From assembly GCA_019637645.1 (NCBI GenBank), contig JAHBVH010000009.1, positions 72,837 through 136,836 of the forward strand: a stretch of DNA of 64,000 nt, in the 5' to 3' direction. The stretch comes from Caldilineaceae bacterium. GTDB lineage: Bacteria; Chloroflexota; Anaerolineae; Caldilineales; Caldilineaceae. A program made the translations under genes and the position numbers. The notes under the pieces are model-generated. The model was not told the origin of the DNA and searched no databases. It saw only the letters and a program-made list of their open reading frames with translations. Each line of letters opens with the position of its first letter. The stretch's first letter is position 1. Shown here one piece after another: positions 36,137-43,511 of this stretch.

Positions 36137-37234
36137 ATGACTGACGGAGCAATGTATCTGTATGTTGGTACCTACACCCGCAGCCTGCCCCATGTGCAGG
36201 CCAAGAGTGAAGGCATCTACCTGCTGAAATTAGACCCGACCACCGGCGCGCTTTCCCATGTCAATAAGATCACGGGTGTTGATAACCCTTCTTATCTGAC
36301 TCTCCATCCCAATGGGAAATATCTCTATGCGGTCAACGAAGTGGGGGACTTTGGCGGCAAGGATAGCGGCGCGGTGAGCGCGTTTGCCATTGATGCCACC
36401 ACAGGTCAGTTGACCTTTCTGAATCAGGAGACGACCGATGGCTCCGCGCCCTGTCATCTCTGTGTGGATCAGACGGGCCGCTATCTGCTAACCGCCAATT
36501 ATTCCGGTGGCAGCGTCTGTGTTCATCCCATTGGCAGCGATGGCCGCTTGGCGCCTCTGCATGACTTTGTCCAGCATACCGGTTCCAGCATTAATCCCCA
36601 ACGCCAGCAGGAACCCCATGCTCACTCTTTTACCATTGCGGCGGATAACCGCTTTGCCTATGCGGCTGATTTGGGCATGGATCGGGTGTTGATCTATGCA
36701 TTCAACGCCGATCAGGGGAAATTGACCCCAGCAGCCCAACCTTGGGTGCGCGTACATCCTGGCGCTGGCCCGCGCCACTTTGACTTTCATCCCGATGGTC
36801 ACTATGCCTATGTGATCAATGAGCTGGATTCGACGGTAACCGCCTTTGCCTATGAGGCTAGCAACGGGCGTTTGACCGAGATTCAATCACTTTCCACGCT
36901 GCCAGCTGGCTTTGATGGGCGCAGCCACTGTGCCGATATCCATGTCCATCCTGCGGGCAAGTTTGTCTATGGCTCCAACCGTGGGCATGATAGTATTGCC
37001 ATCTTTGCCATCGATACCGTCACGGGCCACTTGACTGCCGTAGGGCATGAATCAACCCAAGGCGCAATCCCACGCAACTTTGTGATTGATCCGACCGGCA
37101 CCTTCTTGCTAGCAGCCAATCAAAATACCGACACTGTCGTCAGTTTCTGGATCGATCAAGCCACCGGCCAATTAACGCCAACGGGCCATCGCCTAGATGT
37201 GCCAACCCCTGTCTGCCTAAAGTTCTGGCGCTGA
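36137..37234 (+). CDS. Lactonase family protein (6-phosphogluconolactonase-like beta-propeller)
   Basis: A 365-residue protein of the seven-bladed propeller lactonase family (Pgl/YbhE type), which hydrolyses sugar lactones. Repeats are visible as LYVGTYTRS (start), NPSYLTLHPNGKYLYAVNE, GSAPCHLCVDQTGRYLLTANYSGG, EPHAHSF, GPRHFDFHPDGHYAYVINE and IPRNFVIDPTGTFLLAANQ. No signal peptide. AAGGAGA precedes the ATG at 36137. As the last gene after an SDR and an importer it could act on the lactone made by the SDR. A terminator follows. Confidence 0.88.
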   Translation: MTDGAMYLYVGTYTRSLPHVQAKSEGIYLLKLDPTTGALSHVNKITGVDNPSYLTLHPNGKYLYAVNEVGDFGGKDSGAVSAFAIDATTGQLTFLNQETTDGSAPCHLCVDQTGRYLLTANYSGGSVCVHPIGSDGRLAPLHDFVQHTGSSINPQRQQEPHAHSFTIAADNRFAYAADLGMDRVLIYAFNADQGKLTPAAQPWVRVHPGAGPRHFDFHPDGHYAYVINELDSTVTAFAYEASNGRLTEIQSLSTLPAGFDGRSHCADIHVHPAGKFVYGSNRGHDSIAIFAIDTVTGHLTAVGHESTQGAIPRNFVIDPTGTFLLAANQNTDTVVSFWIDQATGQLTPTGHRLDVPTPVCLKFWR

Positions 37235-37262
37235 GCCATCGCGTTGCTTTATATCATCTGGA

Positions 37263-37300
37263 AGACCCTGGTGTGGAAGATACTTCTGTCCCCAGGGTCT
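37263..37300 (+). terminator. Rho-independent terminator after the lactonase gene
   Basis: The outer stem AGACCCTGG/CCAGGGTCT (37263-37271 and 37292-37300) is followed at once by six T residues. An inner stem of GAAG/CTTC is possible in the 20-base loop. Confidence 0.85.
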
Positions 37301-37315
37301 TTTTTCTAGTTTGCC

Positions 37316-38365
37316 TCATGATGCCGCGTTAGTCGCCGGTGGCCTGGGTAGGTGGGCAACAAACTCGTCCCAGGTCGTTGCATCAAGTGCTGGGTTGACT
37401 AACGCATTGAGCTGCCCCAAGGTGCAAGCCTGAAGTTGTGAACGGACGGTAGTCGGTAACGGGCCCAACTTCTTTTGCAAAATTTGTTGGAGCATGCGGC
37501 GGGTTGCTAACTGTTCACCTTCTTCACGGCCTTCTTCACGACCTTCTTCGCGGCCTTCTTCACGGCCTTCTTCGCGGATCTGCTGTTTTTCTTTTTCGAG
37601 TGCTTCAATCAACATTTCGCGTACCTCCCGAATGGAATGATATTCTTGCTCGAGCGCGGCGTAGTCGCGCTCTTGGAATCGGCCATGGGTAACCAACTGC
37701 CGGAACCAATTGAGCAATAACGAAACGGCGCGTTTGTCCTCTGCCTCTCTGAAGAGGGCAACAAATTCCTCTACCAGTAGGGTCAGATCATAATGGGCCT
37801 CGGCCAAGAAGAGGGTAGAAACAATGTTGCGAATGGCCAATAAGTGCTCGCGGCTGAACTCATTTTCGGCAATTTTGAAGTAACGACACTGTACCCCATA
37901 GTCGCCTAATGGTGGCTCAGCCTCGATCAGGGCTGACAACTGCTCGGGGGCGGTCCACCGGTCACTGCCATTATAGACGACGATAGGAAAGACGGCGGGG
38001 AGCTTCTCGCCTTGGAGCCGGTTGCCGGCCGTATCGTTGCGCGGAGGATTCGTGATATAATCCATGTAGAAGGCCAAGGTATAATACGCCACGCGCACGG
38101 CCATATAGCGATCAACGCTGGACTGAAATTCTAGCAAGAGATAGATGTACACTGCCCGCCCACGCAATTTTACTTGGTAGATGAGGTCACTTTCAGTGGC
38201 CTTGTAGTGGTCGGCAATGAAAGACTTGTCGAGGGTCTTGGCTTCGCTGAAATCAAGTTCAGCTACCCATGGTTCGTTGACAAAAGTCTCTAGCAACTGG
38301 CGAAAAATCGTCCGATTGGCAAAGAGCTTCTTGTAGCCTGAATCATGGATGTTGTGAATCGGCAT
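37316..38365 (-). CDS. Rpn-family recombination-promoting nuclease/putative transposase (PD-(D/E)XK type)
   Basis: A 349-residue protein resembling the Rpn/Transposase_31 family: HDSGYKKLFANRTIFRQLLETFV at the start, then ESDLIYQVKLRGR and YLLLEFQSS, where D60, E79 and Q81 fit the nuclease core (D-x-ExQ variant). Related Rpn proteins are DNA endonucleases that promote RecA-independent recombination or act in phage defence. Residues 264-283 are five copies of Arg-Glu-Glu-Gly, a highly charged helical tract, encoded by a 12-bp repeat. A consensus promoter lies 52 bases before its start. It converges on the lactonase gene. Confidence 0.82.
   Translation of the reverse strand: MPIHNIHDSGYKKLFANRTIFRQLLETFVNEPWVAELDFSEAKTLDKSFIADHYKATESDLIYQVKLRGRAVYIYLLLEFQSSVDRYMAVRVAYYTLAFYMDYITNPPRNDTAGNRLQGEKLPAVFPIVVYNGSDRWTAPEQLSALIEAEPPLGDYGVQCRYFKIAENEFSREHLLAIRNIVSTLFLAEAHYDLTLLVEEFVALFREAEDKRAVSLLLNWFRQLVTHGRFQERDYAALEQEYHSIREVREMLIEALEKEKQQIREEGREEGREEGREEGREEGEQLATRRMLQQILQKKLGPLPTTVRSQLQACTLGQLNALVNPALDATTWDEFVAHLPRPPATNAAS
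37517..37576 (-). repeat. Five in-frame copies of a 12-bp unit encoding REEG
   Basis: Within the Rpn-type gene, the unit GCGAAGAAGGCC with small changes is repeated five times. The unit length is a multiple of three, so gain or loss of copies would keep the frame. Confidence 0.85.
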
Positions 38366-38416
38366 AACCTTGATATCCTCTACTGTACCTCCCCGTCCGC
38401 TAGCGGTTGGTGTTGT

Positions 38417-38444
38417 TAGTATAGCAGAGCACCCGTGCTTGTCA
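38417..38444 (-). promoter_or_regulatory. Consensus promoter of the Rpn-type gene
   Basis: On the minus strand: TTGACA (38444-38439), a 16-base spacer, TATACT (38422-38417) preceded by TGC. The transcript start would lie about 45 bases before the ATG. The 12 bases around the -10 box (CTCTGCTATACT) are identical to those of the sugar-importer promoter at 17434. Confidence 0.8.
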
Positions 38445-38596
38445 ATTTTTTGCTTGGGATTTCTATTTCGGCCAATGGTCGGTTGATGGGTGACTTCGGA
38501 GGCGGGCTCACTGCTTAGATTCTGTGTAGCTTTTACACTCAGGGCAGCCTAATGGATGGTAGTGAAGCTCTTCAGCAATAAGTGGAAGTAGGGATT

Positions 38597-39406
38597 ATGG
38601 CGAGTGAAGTTGTCGATAACCAACCGACCACAACACCAGCGGCTGTACCTTTGCGTTTAGCTGTGGTTTGTCTAGAAGCGGACCTCTTTTTTGCGGTCCG
38701 TTTGCAGGATGTGATCACCGCACAAGGTGGCCGCGCCGTGATCACGGAGACCCCAGAAGCGTTTGTTGACGCGGTGGATCAGCACTTCCCGGTCTTAGCC
38801 CTGCTTGATCTTGTAACACCGGGCGATTGGGTTTTGGCCATCCGGCGTTGCAAGCTACGTCCCCAATCGCGTCAGATTCCGCTCTATGCTTTTGGCAGCC
38901 ATGTGGAGACGGCAACGCTACAACAGGCAAGAGCCGCCGGCGCTGATCACGCTTGGGCGCGCAGCAAGTTGATGGATGAGTTGGCGATATTGGTCGATAG
39001 CCATCTACATCCACCGGTGGCCTATTTGACGGGGTGGGATGATACGCTCAGTGCCCTAGCACGCCAGGGCTTGACAGAGTTCAACCATGGTCAATACTTT
39101 GAGCAACATGAGCATCTGGAAGCGGCATGGCTGGCCGAGCCAAGGCCGATTCGGGCCATGTACCAAGGGATTTTGCAGATTGGTGTAGCCTTTTTGCTGA
39201 TCCAACGAGGTAATTGGATGGGAGCTGTCAAGATGTTCCGACGCGGGCTGCCACGGCTGCGCCAATTGCCACCGCTTAGCCAAGGCGTGAATATTGCTGC
39301 CCTGCGGACCGCGTCAGAGGCGATTCACCAAGAGATCACTACGCTCGGCCCCAATCATTTAGCCGAATTTGATCAACGGCGTTTCCCACAAATCGAGTTT
39401 CAGTAA
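38597..39406 (+). CDS. Receiver-like domain fused to DUF309
   Basis: A 269-residue protein. Residues 20-138 look like a response-regulator receiver: an acidic residue near 27-29 (CLEAD), a possible phosphorylation aspartate D71 (LALLDLV), S101 and K124. The acidic pocket is weak, so it may not be phosphorylated. Residues 158-222 match DUF309 (EFNHGQYFEQHEHLEAAWL with the conserved HExxE-like HEHLE, then RGNWMGAVKMFRRGL), a helical domain of unknown function. The ATG at 38597 is chosen over a GTG five codons earlier. No histidine kinase is nearby. It converges with the next gene, 11 bases away. Confidence 0.75.
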   Translation: MASEVVDNQPTTTPAAVPLRLAVVCLEADLFFAVRLQDVITAQGGRAVITETPEAFVDAVDQHFPVLALLDLVTPGDWVLAIRRCKLRPQSRQIPLYAFGSHVETATLQQARAAGADHAWARSKLMDELAILVDSHLHPPVAYLTGWDDTLSALARQGLTEFNHGQYFEQHEHLEAAWLAEPRPIRAMYQGILQIGVAFLLIQRGNWMGAVKMFRRGLPRLRQLPPLSQGVNIAALRTASEAIHQEITTLGPNHLAEFDQRRFPQIEFQ

Positions 39407-39417
39407 TTCCTCGCTCA

Positions 39418-40806
39418 TCACCAGTCGGCCTGTAGCAGACGGATTAATTCGTCGGGCGTCGTTGTATTGCGGATCCGTACGCGCTTAAGTTCAAATAATT
39501 TTTCACTGTTTTGGGTTGCCCCTTGGGCCGTTGTCACGGCGGCCCAGTAGCCAGCGCTGCGAAACATATCGATCGTCGCTGCATCATATTCGCCAGCTGG
39601 ATAGGAGAGAAAATAGGGACGCGTGCCAATGCGATCGCGAATGGTTTCGTAGCTGCGTAGCGCTTGAAATTCCAAATCAGCTTGGCTACGCTTCCGGAGG
39701 GTGCTGTGATCCACACCGTGGGATTCAATGGCCATGCCACCAGCGTACATTTCGCGTACCATTTCCCAGGTGAGATATTCAGGGCGTTCTAGGTCAATAA
39801 AATCGGTAACAATGAAGAAAGTCGCGTTCAGTTGCCGTTCACGTAACAGCGGATAGGCGTTCTCATAGTTGTCGCGATAGCCGTCGTCAAAGGTGAGCAG
39901 CACTGGTTTTTCGGGGAGAGGCGCGCCTTGCAACAAATGGGCGAGCAATTCGTAAAAGGTGATAGTGGTGTAGCCTTCGGCGAGCATCCGGTCAAGTTGG
40001 GCCGCGAATTGCTCTGGCGGCAGGGAAAGATCACGCCGGTAAATATCCGCATTTTCTGGTGGTACGCTAATGTGGTGATACATAAGGATAGGAACGTAGG
40101 CAGTACGCGCTATGCCATCCGCAACGGGTGCCGTGAGCGGGACCGGAGGCGGCTGGGGAATGGTTGTGGGGGTTTCTATCGCCGCTTCAGTGGGTAGCTC
40201 TGTGGGTAGCTCTGTGGGTAGCTCTGTGGGTGTTGCTGGCTGTGGCCCCAATGCTGGTTGGGCCACCCTTGGCGGTGCTGGATGAGCACTAGTTAGGGGA
40301 AGGCTAGGGCTGATCGTTGTGCCAGTCGTTACAGCGCTTGTTGCCGTGACCACGACGGTTTGGCTTAAATGATCGGCCAAGGCGAGGGTTGGGCTGGGCG
40401 TTGCCACGGGTGACTCACCGCTTGTATCGGTTAGGGCTGTCGTTGCCGCCAGGGTGTGCGTTGCTGTGGGCCGGGCTGTGGACGTTTGTGTCGGTGTCGT
40501 GCTGCTGGTCGGTGTGGCCGTGGGGGCTATGGTTGGCCGTTGGGCCACAACGGGACGGGGCGCCGGTGTGGTTGCCTGACTTGTTGGCGCGCCACAGCCC
40601 AAGGGCACTATCAGCATTCCCATGAGTAGCCATCGATAAGCCAAAGGTAAGTTGTGGAGTGAGTTTAACGGTTTTCTCCTGATTGAAGACTTGCTCCGTT
40701 CTGCCTGGGCTAAAAGAGGGCTATTTTGCACAGTTTTATTCAATAAATTGACAGAATGCCTAATCGTTTGACAAATTTGTTTGTATATTCTATACTTGGC
40801 TAGCAT
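39418..40806 (-). CDS. Polysaccharide deacetylase (NodB-type) lipoprotein with Pro/Thr-rich linker
   Basis: A 462-residue frame. A hydrophobic stretch ends in a lipobox (MLIVPLGC, C71). About 150 residues of Pro/Thr/Ser/Ala-rich linker follow, including three ELPT repeats, then a NodB-type carbohydrate esterase 4 domain (from about 240): ILMYHHI, LLTFDDGY with the metal and base aspartates, SHGVDHSTL for the metal histidines, and YPAGEYD. It would remove acetyl groups from a cell-surface glycan outside the membrane. The true start is unclear: the far upstream ATG leaves a long n-region and no good ribosome binding site is seen; a TTG nearer the lipobox is possible. Confidence 0.8.
   Translation of the reverse strand: MLAKYRIYKQICQTIRHSVNLLNKTVQNSPLLAQAERSKSSIRRKPLNSLHNLPLAYRWLLMGMLIVPLGCGAPTSQATTPAPRPVVAQRPTIAPTATPTSSTTPTQTSTARPTATHTLAATTALTDTSGESPVATPSPTLALADHLSQTVVVTATSAVTTGTTISPSLPLTSAHPAPPRVAQPALGPQPATPTELPTELPTELPTEAAIETPTTIPQPPPVPLTAPVADGIARTAYVPILMYHHISVPPENADIYRRDLSLPPEQFAAQLDRMLAEGYTTITFYELLAHLLQGAPLPEKPVLLTFDDGYRDNYENAYPLLRERQLNATFFIVTDFIDLERPEYLTWEMVREMYAGGMAIESHGVDHSTLRKRSQADLEFQALRSYETIRDRIGTRPYFLSYPAGEYDAATIDMFRSAGYWAAVTTAQGATQNSEKLFELKRVRIRNTTTPDELIRLLQADW
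40191..40226 (-). repeat. Three in-frame copies of a 12-bp unit in the deacetylase linker
   Basis: The unit TGGGTAGCTCTG (plus strand) is repeated three times without change and encodes ELPT repeats in the linker of the deacetylase. Confidence 0.9.
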
Positions 40807-40926
40807 ATATTCTATATGTTTATCTGAAAGGTTCTGTCTTCGCGGGTTGATGGCTGCGTCAGTTTACGGTGTAGCCGAACGACGTTTGCGCGCCGAAGCT
40901 AGGACAAAACCATAGGTATGGTCGCT

Positions 40927-40954
40927 TTTACAGCAAGCCCTCATATGGTATACT
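40927..40954 (+). promoter_or_regulatory. Promoter of the RpiR-type regulator
   Basis: TTTACA (40927-40932), a 16-base spacer and TATACT (40949-40954). Five of six bases match the consensus in each box. It lies 187 bases before the regulator start. Confidence 0.62.
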
Positions 40955-40963
40955 CGTATGGTT

Positions 40964-40996
40964 GTTTTGCAAAAGAATCGATAGATTCAGCAAAAC
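40964..40996. promoter_or_regulatory. Nested inverted repeat at the transcription start (probable operator)
   Basis: Outer arms GTTTTGC (40964-40970) and GCAAAAC (40990-40996) and inner arms GAATC (40975-40979) and GATTC (40984-40988) are symmetric around GATA. It begins about 9 bases after the -10 box, where a repressor would block transcription. Self-control by the RpiR protein is a reasonable guess. Confidence 0.5.
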
Positions 40997-41140
40997 TTTC
41001 TCCCGATAGTAGATACCGCGCGAGAGGGCGCTACTGTATTATATACAAATCACCTCATCTACTGAAAGATTTCCTGGCGGGAAGCTGATCAGGAAGATCC
41101 ATCACGATCGAGGCCACTTTCTGTTGGAATCGGGGAAATT

Positions 41141-42010
41141 ATGTATCGAGAAAAGATTCGCGAATATTACGATCACCTCAGTCGCAGCTACCGCAAAGTG
41201 GCTGATTATATTATGAGCAACTATTATGAGGTTTCTTTTATGACAGCTGCCCAACTGGCCTATGCTGTCGGTGTTGATACCACGACGGTTGTCCGCTTTT
41301 CTCAACGCCTGGGTTACAATGGGTATCCCGAACTTCTCAACGACGTGCGCGATCAGGTGAAATCGGAAATCTATGCAGCTTATACCCCTAAAGAACTTTC
41401 GTCGGACGATCCGGCGGGCATCTTCAAAGATCGTGCCATCCATGAGCAACATAATTTAAAGCAGATGTTGACGCAAACCCCGCCGGAGCATATTGAAGAG
41501 ATTGCCGCGATGTTGCAAAAGGCGAAGCATATTATTTTGGTAGCCGAGGGCTATGCCGAGGCCGTTGCCGAAATGACCGCTCAACAATTCCGCCACCGGG
41601 GCCTCTCGGCGGAAGCGGTTTCTAACGATCCTAGCAAAAAGGCGGCGGCCCTCATGAACCTTCAGCCGGATACACTGATTATTGGAATCAGTGCAACGGC
41701 TTATGGGGTTAATGTGGCGCGGGCCTTGGAATTAGCCCGGCTGAAGGGTTGCGCCACCTTGGGCATTATTGGCTCTTTGGGCAGCCCTGTCAATCGGGTT
41801 TCGGATCGGGTCATCTTTGCGCCCACTGATGTGGCGGGGCCGTTGCCTAGCATTGTCGCTCTGGTGGCTGCCTTGGCTGGCTTGGTCCAAATCGCTAGTA
41901 AAGATAACCGTGCTTCCATTGACCTGCATCTCGCTGAATTCCAACAAGCCTACCAGTTCCTGACCCGCCCCGAACTCCGTGACCTCGAAGAGAGTGATGA
42001 GGAGGGGTGA
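41141..42010 (+). CDS. MurR/RpiR-family transcriptional regulator (HTH + SIS)
   Basis: A 289-residue regulator. Residues 1-77 form the HTH_6 DNA-binding domain (recognition region AYAVGVDTTTVVRFSQRLGY, with LNDVRDQV after it); residues about 115-250 form a SIS domain that senses phosphosugars (ILVAEGYAEAVAEM, ATAYGVNVARALELARLKG). Such proteins control sugar-phosphate, amino-sugar or sialic acid pathways. It is flanked by a divergent deacetylase lipoprotein and a convergent membrane protein, so its target genes are not evident except perhaps itself. Confidence 0.9.
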   Translation: MYREKIREYYDHLSRSYRKVADYIMSNYYEVSFMTAAQLAYAVGVDTTTVVRFSQRLGYNGYPELLNDVRDQVKSEIYAAYTPKELSSDDPAGIFKDRAIHEQHNLKQMLTQTPPEHIEEIAAMLQKAKHIILVAEGYAEAVAEMTAQQFRHRGLSAEAVSNDPSKKAAALMNLQPDTLIIGISATAYGVNVARALELARLKGCATLGIIGSLGSPVNRVSDRVIFAPTDVAGPLPSIVALVAALAGLVQIASKDNRASIDLHLAEFQQAYQFLTRPELRDLEESDEEG

Positions 42011-42042
42011 GGGAGAGAGTGGGAGAGCGGGCAGAAGGCAGA

Positions 42043-42081
42043 AGACAGAAGACAGGGAGTAAGGATAAGCTGTCTTCTGTC
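42043..42081. terminator. 12-bp hairpin between convergent regulator and membrane-protein genes
   Basis: Arms 42043-42054 and 42070-42081 (GACAGAAGACAG and its complement) pair perfectly with a 15-base loop. The word CAGAAGACAG is repeated and also forms the hairpin at 59825-59873. Confidence 0.55.
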
Positions 42082-42089
42082 CTGCTGTC

Positions 42090-43511
42090 TTACAGCTCAT
42101 CTCGTGTTAGGATGCCCAGGCTGAGAAAGGCCAAAATGTAGCTTAGGTAGTTTTCGTTGAGAAAGCGACTGCTATAAAAAAAGACAAATAAGAAGACGCC
42201 GTAGTGCCAACAGGCGGCGAAGAGGGTATTTTGGTGGCGTTGCCGCTGGAGAAACCAAAGCAGGAGTGGTGCCGCCAAAAGGAGTTCCAGCCGCCAGAAG
42301 GGCCATTCGGCAAAGCGTGTCTGTACCCAACCAAAGGCCAAGACAAAATTACTGGCCCCCCATCCCCAGATTTGATACCCTGTTTCTCCCTGACCATTAC
42401 TCCACCGCCAAACATCATCATAAAAGGCAAAGGGATCCCAGAGCAAATAGGGTCCCACGAGCAGGGCAAAGGCAACCAATGCCCATTGGCCCCGCTGCCA
42501 AAGTGGTGTCCACAATTTTCCCCACGCTCGCCAATGGCCGGTGAGGGCTGATGCTTGATCCACGAGTAATAACAAGCCATAAAAGGGTGCAAAAAACCAA
42601 GCAGTCGGCTTGCTGGCACAGGCGAGACCAAAGCAAAGCGCTGAGAGGATAAGCGCCCAACGCGCGGTTGGTCGTCGCCGCCACTGTTGCCAAGCCACCA
42701 GACTAAAGAGCAACCAACAGAGCACAAAGACATCATTCTGCCCAAAGATCAGGTCCAGCGCCATCAACGGGTTGAGCCCAATCGCAGCGGTGAGCGCCAA
42801 CTTGGCTCGTGGTGAAGTGGCTAGGCGTGGCACCATCACGAGCGCGAGGGAAAATAAGAGTAGATAGACAAGGCGCTGATCATAAAAGCCCAGTGCTTGC
42901 CCCAGCCCATAAAAAGGCGCGCTAAAGATAAAGGTCCAGGGCAGATAGGGGTAATGGTAGAGCGCCGTGCGGAAATCGGGGTGTCCCCAAGTCGCCATTG
43001 GCGTTTGCGTGTAGTCTTCTACATAAGGATTCTTCCCTTGCAAGAAAAAAGCAATCGTCGCCTCTGTCTGTAGCACCCCGCCATCATGGGAATAGCTCCC
43101 GCGTGGGCCTTGGGCATCGAGCAAAATGAGCTTACCAGTTGGCAGATAGACGGCGGTGAGCAGAATAGCCGTGAGCAGAAGCCCTTTGGCGAACCACTGC
43201 CACCGGGTTGTGCCTAGTAGATCAACCACAAAATAGAGACCGAGAAGCCCCAAGGTGGTGGCAAAGAGGAGCAGACCTAGGGGCTCGGCTGGTCTTGGGC
43301 CAATTTGGCCCATGGCCTCTACCCCGGCTTGGGGAAGTAGTTGCCCCAACCACGGATGGCGCGCGACATCTTGAAAGCGGTTCCCCAGCCCTGACTCGGC
43401 AAAGCCTGTGATCATGAGGAGGCTAAAGACAAGAAGAGCGAGCAGGAGCGCATCCCAACCGGGGAGCGGCTGTGCTGAAGGAACAGGTGGCTTAGTCGAT
43501 AGAGCACTCAT
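42090..43511 (-). CDS. Multi-spanning membrane protein, GT-C/GT87-like glycosyltransferase
   Basis: A 473-residue integral membrane protein with ten or more hydrophobic helices. Features that recall polyprenol-phosphate-dependent glycosyltransferases of the GT87/DUF2029 group are a large loop after helix 3 with [19 protein letters not shown], then [43 protein letters not shown] and [19 protein letters not shown]. It starts inside the end of the propeller gene (ATGA overlap), so the two are translated together. It would add sugars to lipid carriers or glycans at the outer face. Family call moderate, no substrate. Confidence 0.72.
   Translation of the reverse strand: MSALSTKPPVPSAQPLPGWDALLLALLVFSLLMITGFAESGLGNRFQDVARHPWLGQLLPQAGVEAMGQIGPRPAEPLGLLLFATTLGLLGLYFVVDLLGTTRWQWFAKGLLLTAILLTAVYLPTGKLILLDAQGPRGSYSHDGGVLQTEATIAFFLQGKNPYVEDYTQTPMATWGHPDFRTALYHYPYLPWTFIFSAPFYGLGQALGFYDQRLVYLLLFSLALVMVPRLATSPRAKLALTAAIGLNPLMALDLIFGQNDVFVLCWLLFSLVAWQQWRRRPTARWALILSALCFGLACASKPTAWFFAPFYGLLLLVDQASALTGHWRAWGKLWTPLWQRGQWALVAFALLVGPYLLWDPFAFYDDVWRWSNGQGETGYQIWGWGASNFVLAFGWVQTRFAEWPFWRLELLLAAPLLLWFLQRQRHQNTLFAACWHYGVFLFVFFYSSRFLNENYLSYILAFLSLGILTRDEL

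Larger units (their letters stand above)
40807..41140. other. 334-base divergent region between deacetylase and RpiR regulator
   Basis: No gene is seen. It carries a promoter toward the regulator (40927-40954), a nested inverted repeat just after it (40964-40996), and a leader of about 180 bases before the regulator start. Confidence 0.55.

Noticed and set aside
37517..37576. The 12-bp repeats in the Rpn-type gene as a possible CRISPR-like or mobile array
   Set aside because: The units are contiguous, in frame and encode a charged tract; there are no spacers.
37316..38365. The Rpn-type gene as part of an active insertion sequence
   Set aside because: No terminal inverted repeats or target duplications were found on either side, and the gene has its own promoter and lies next to an ordinary terminator.
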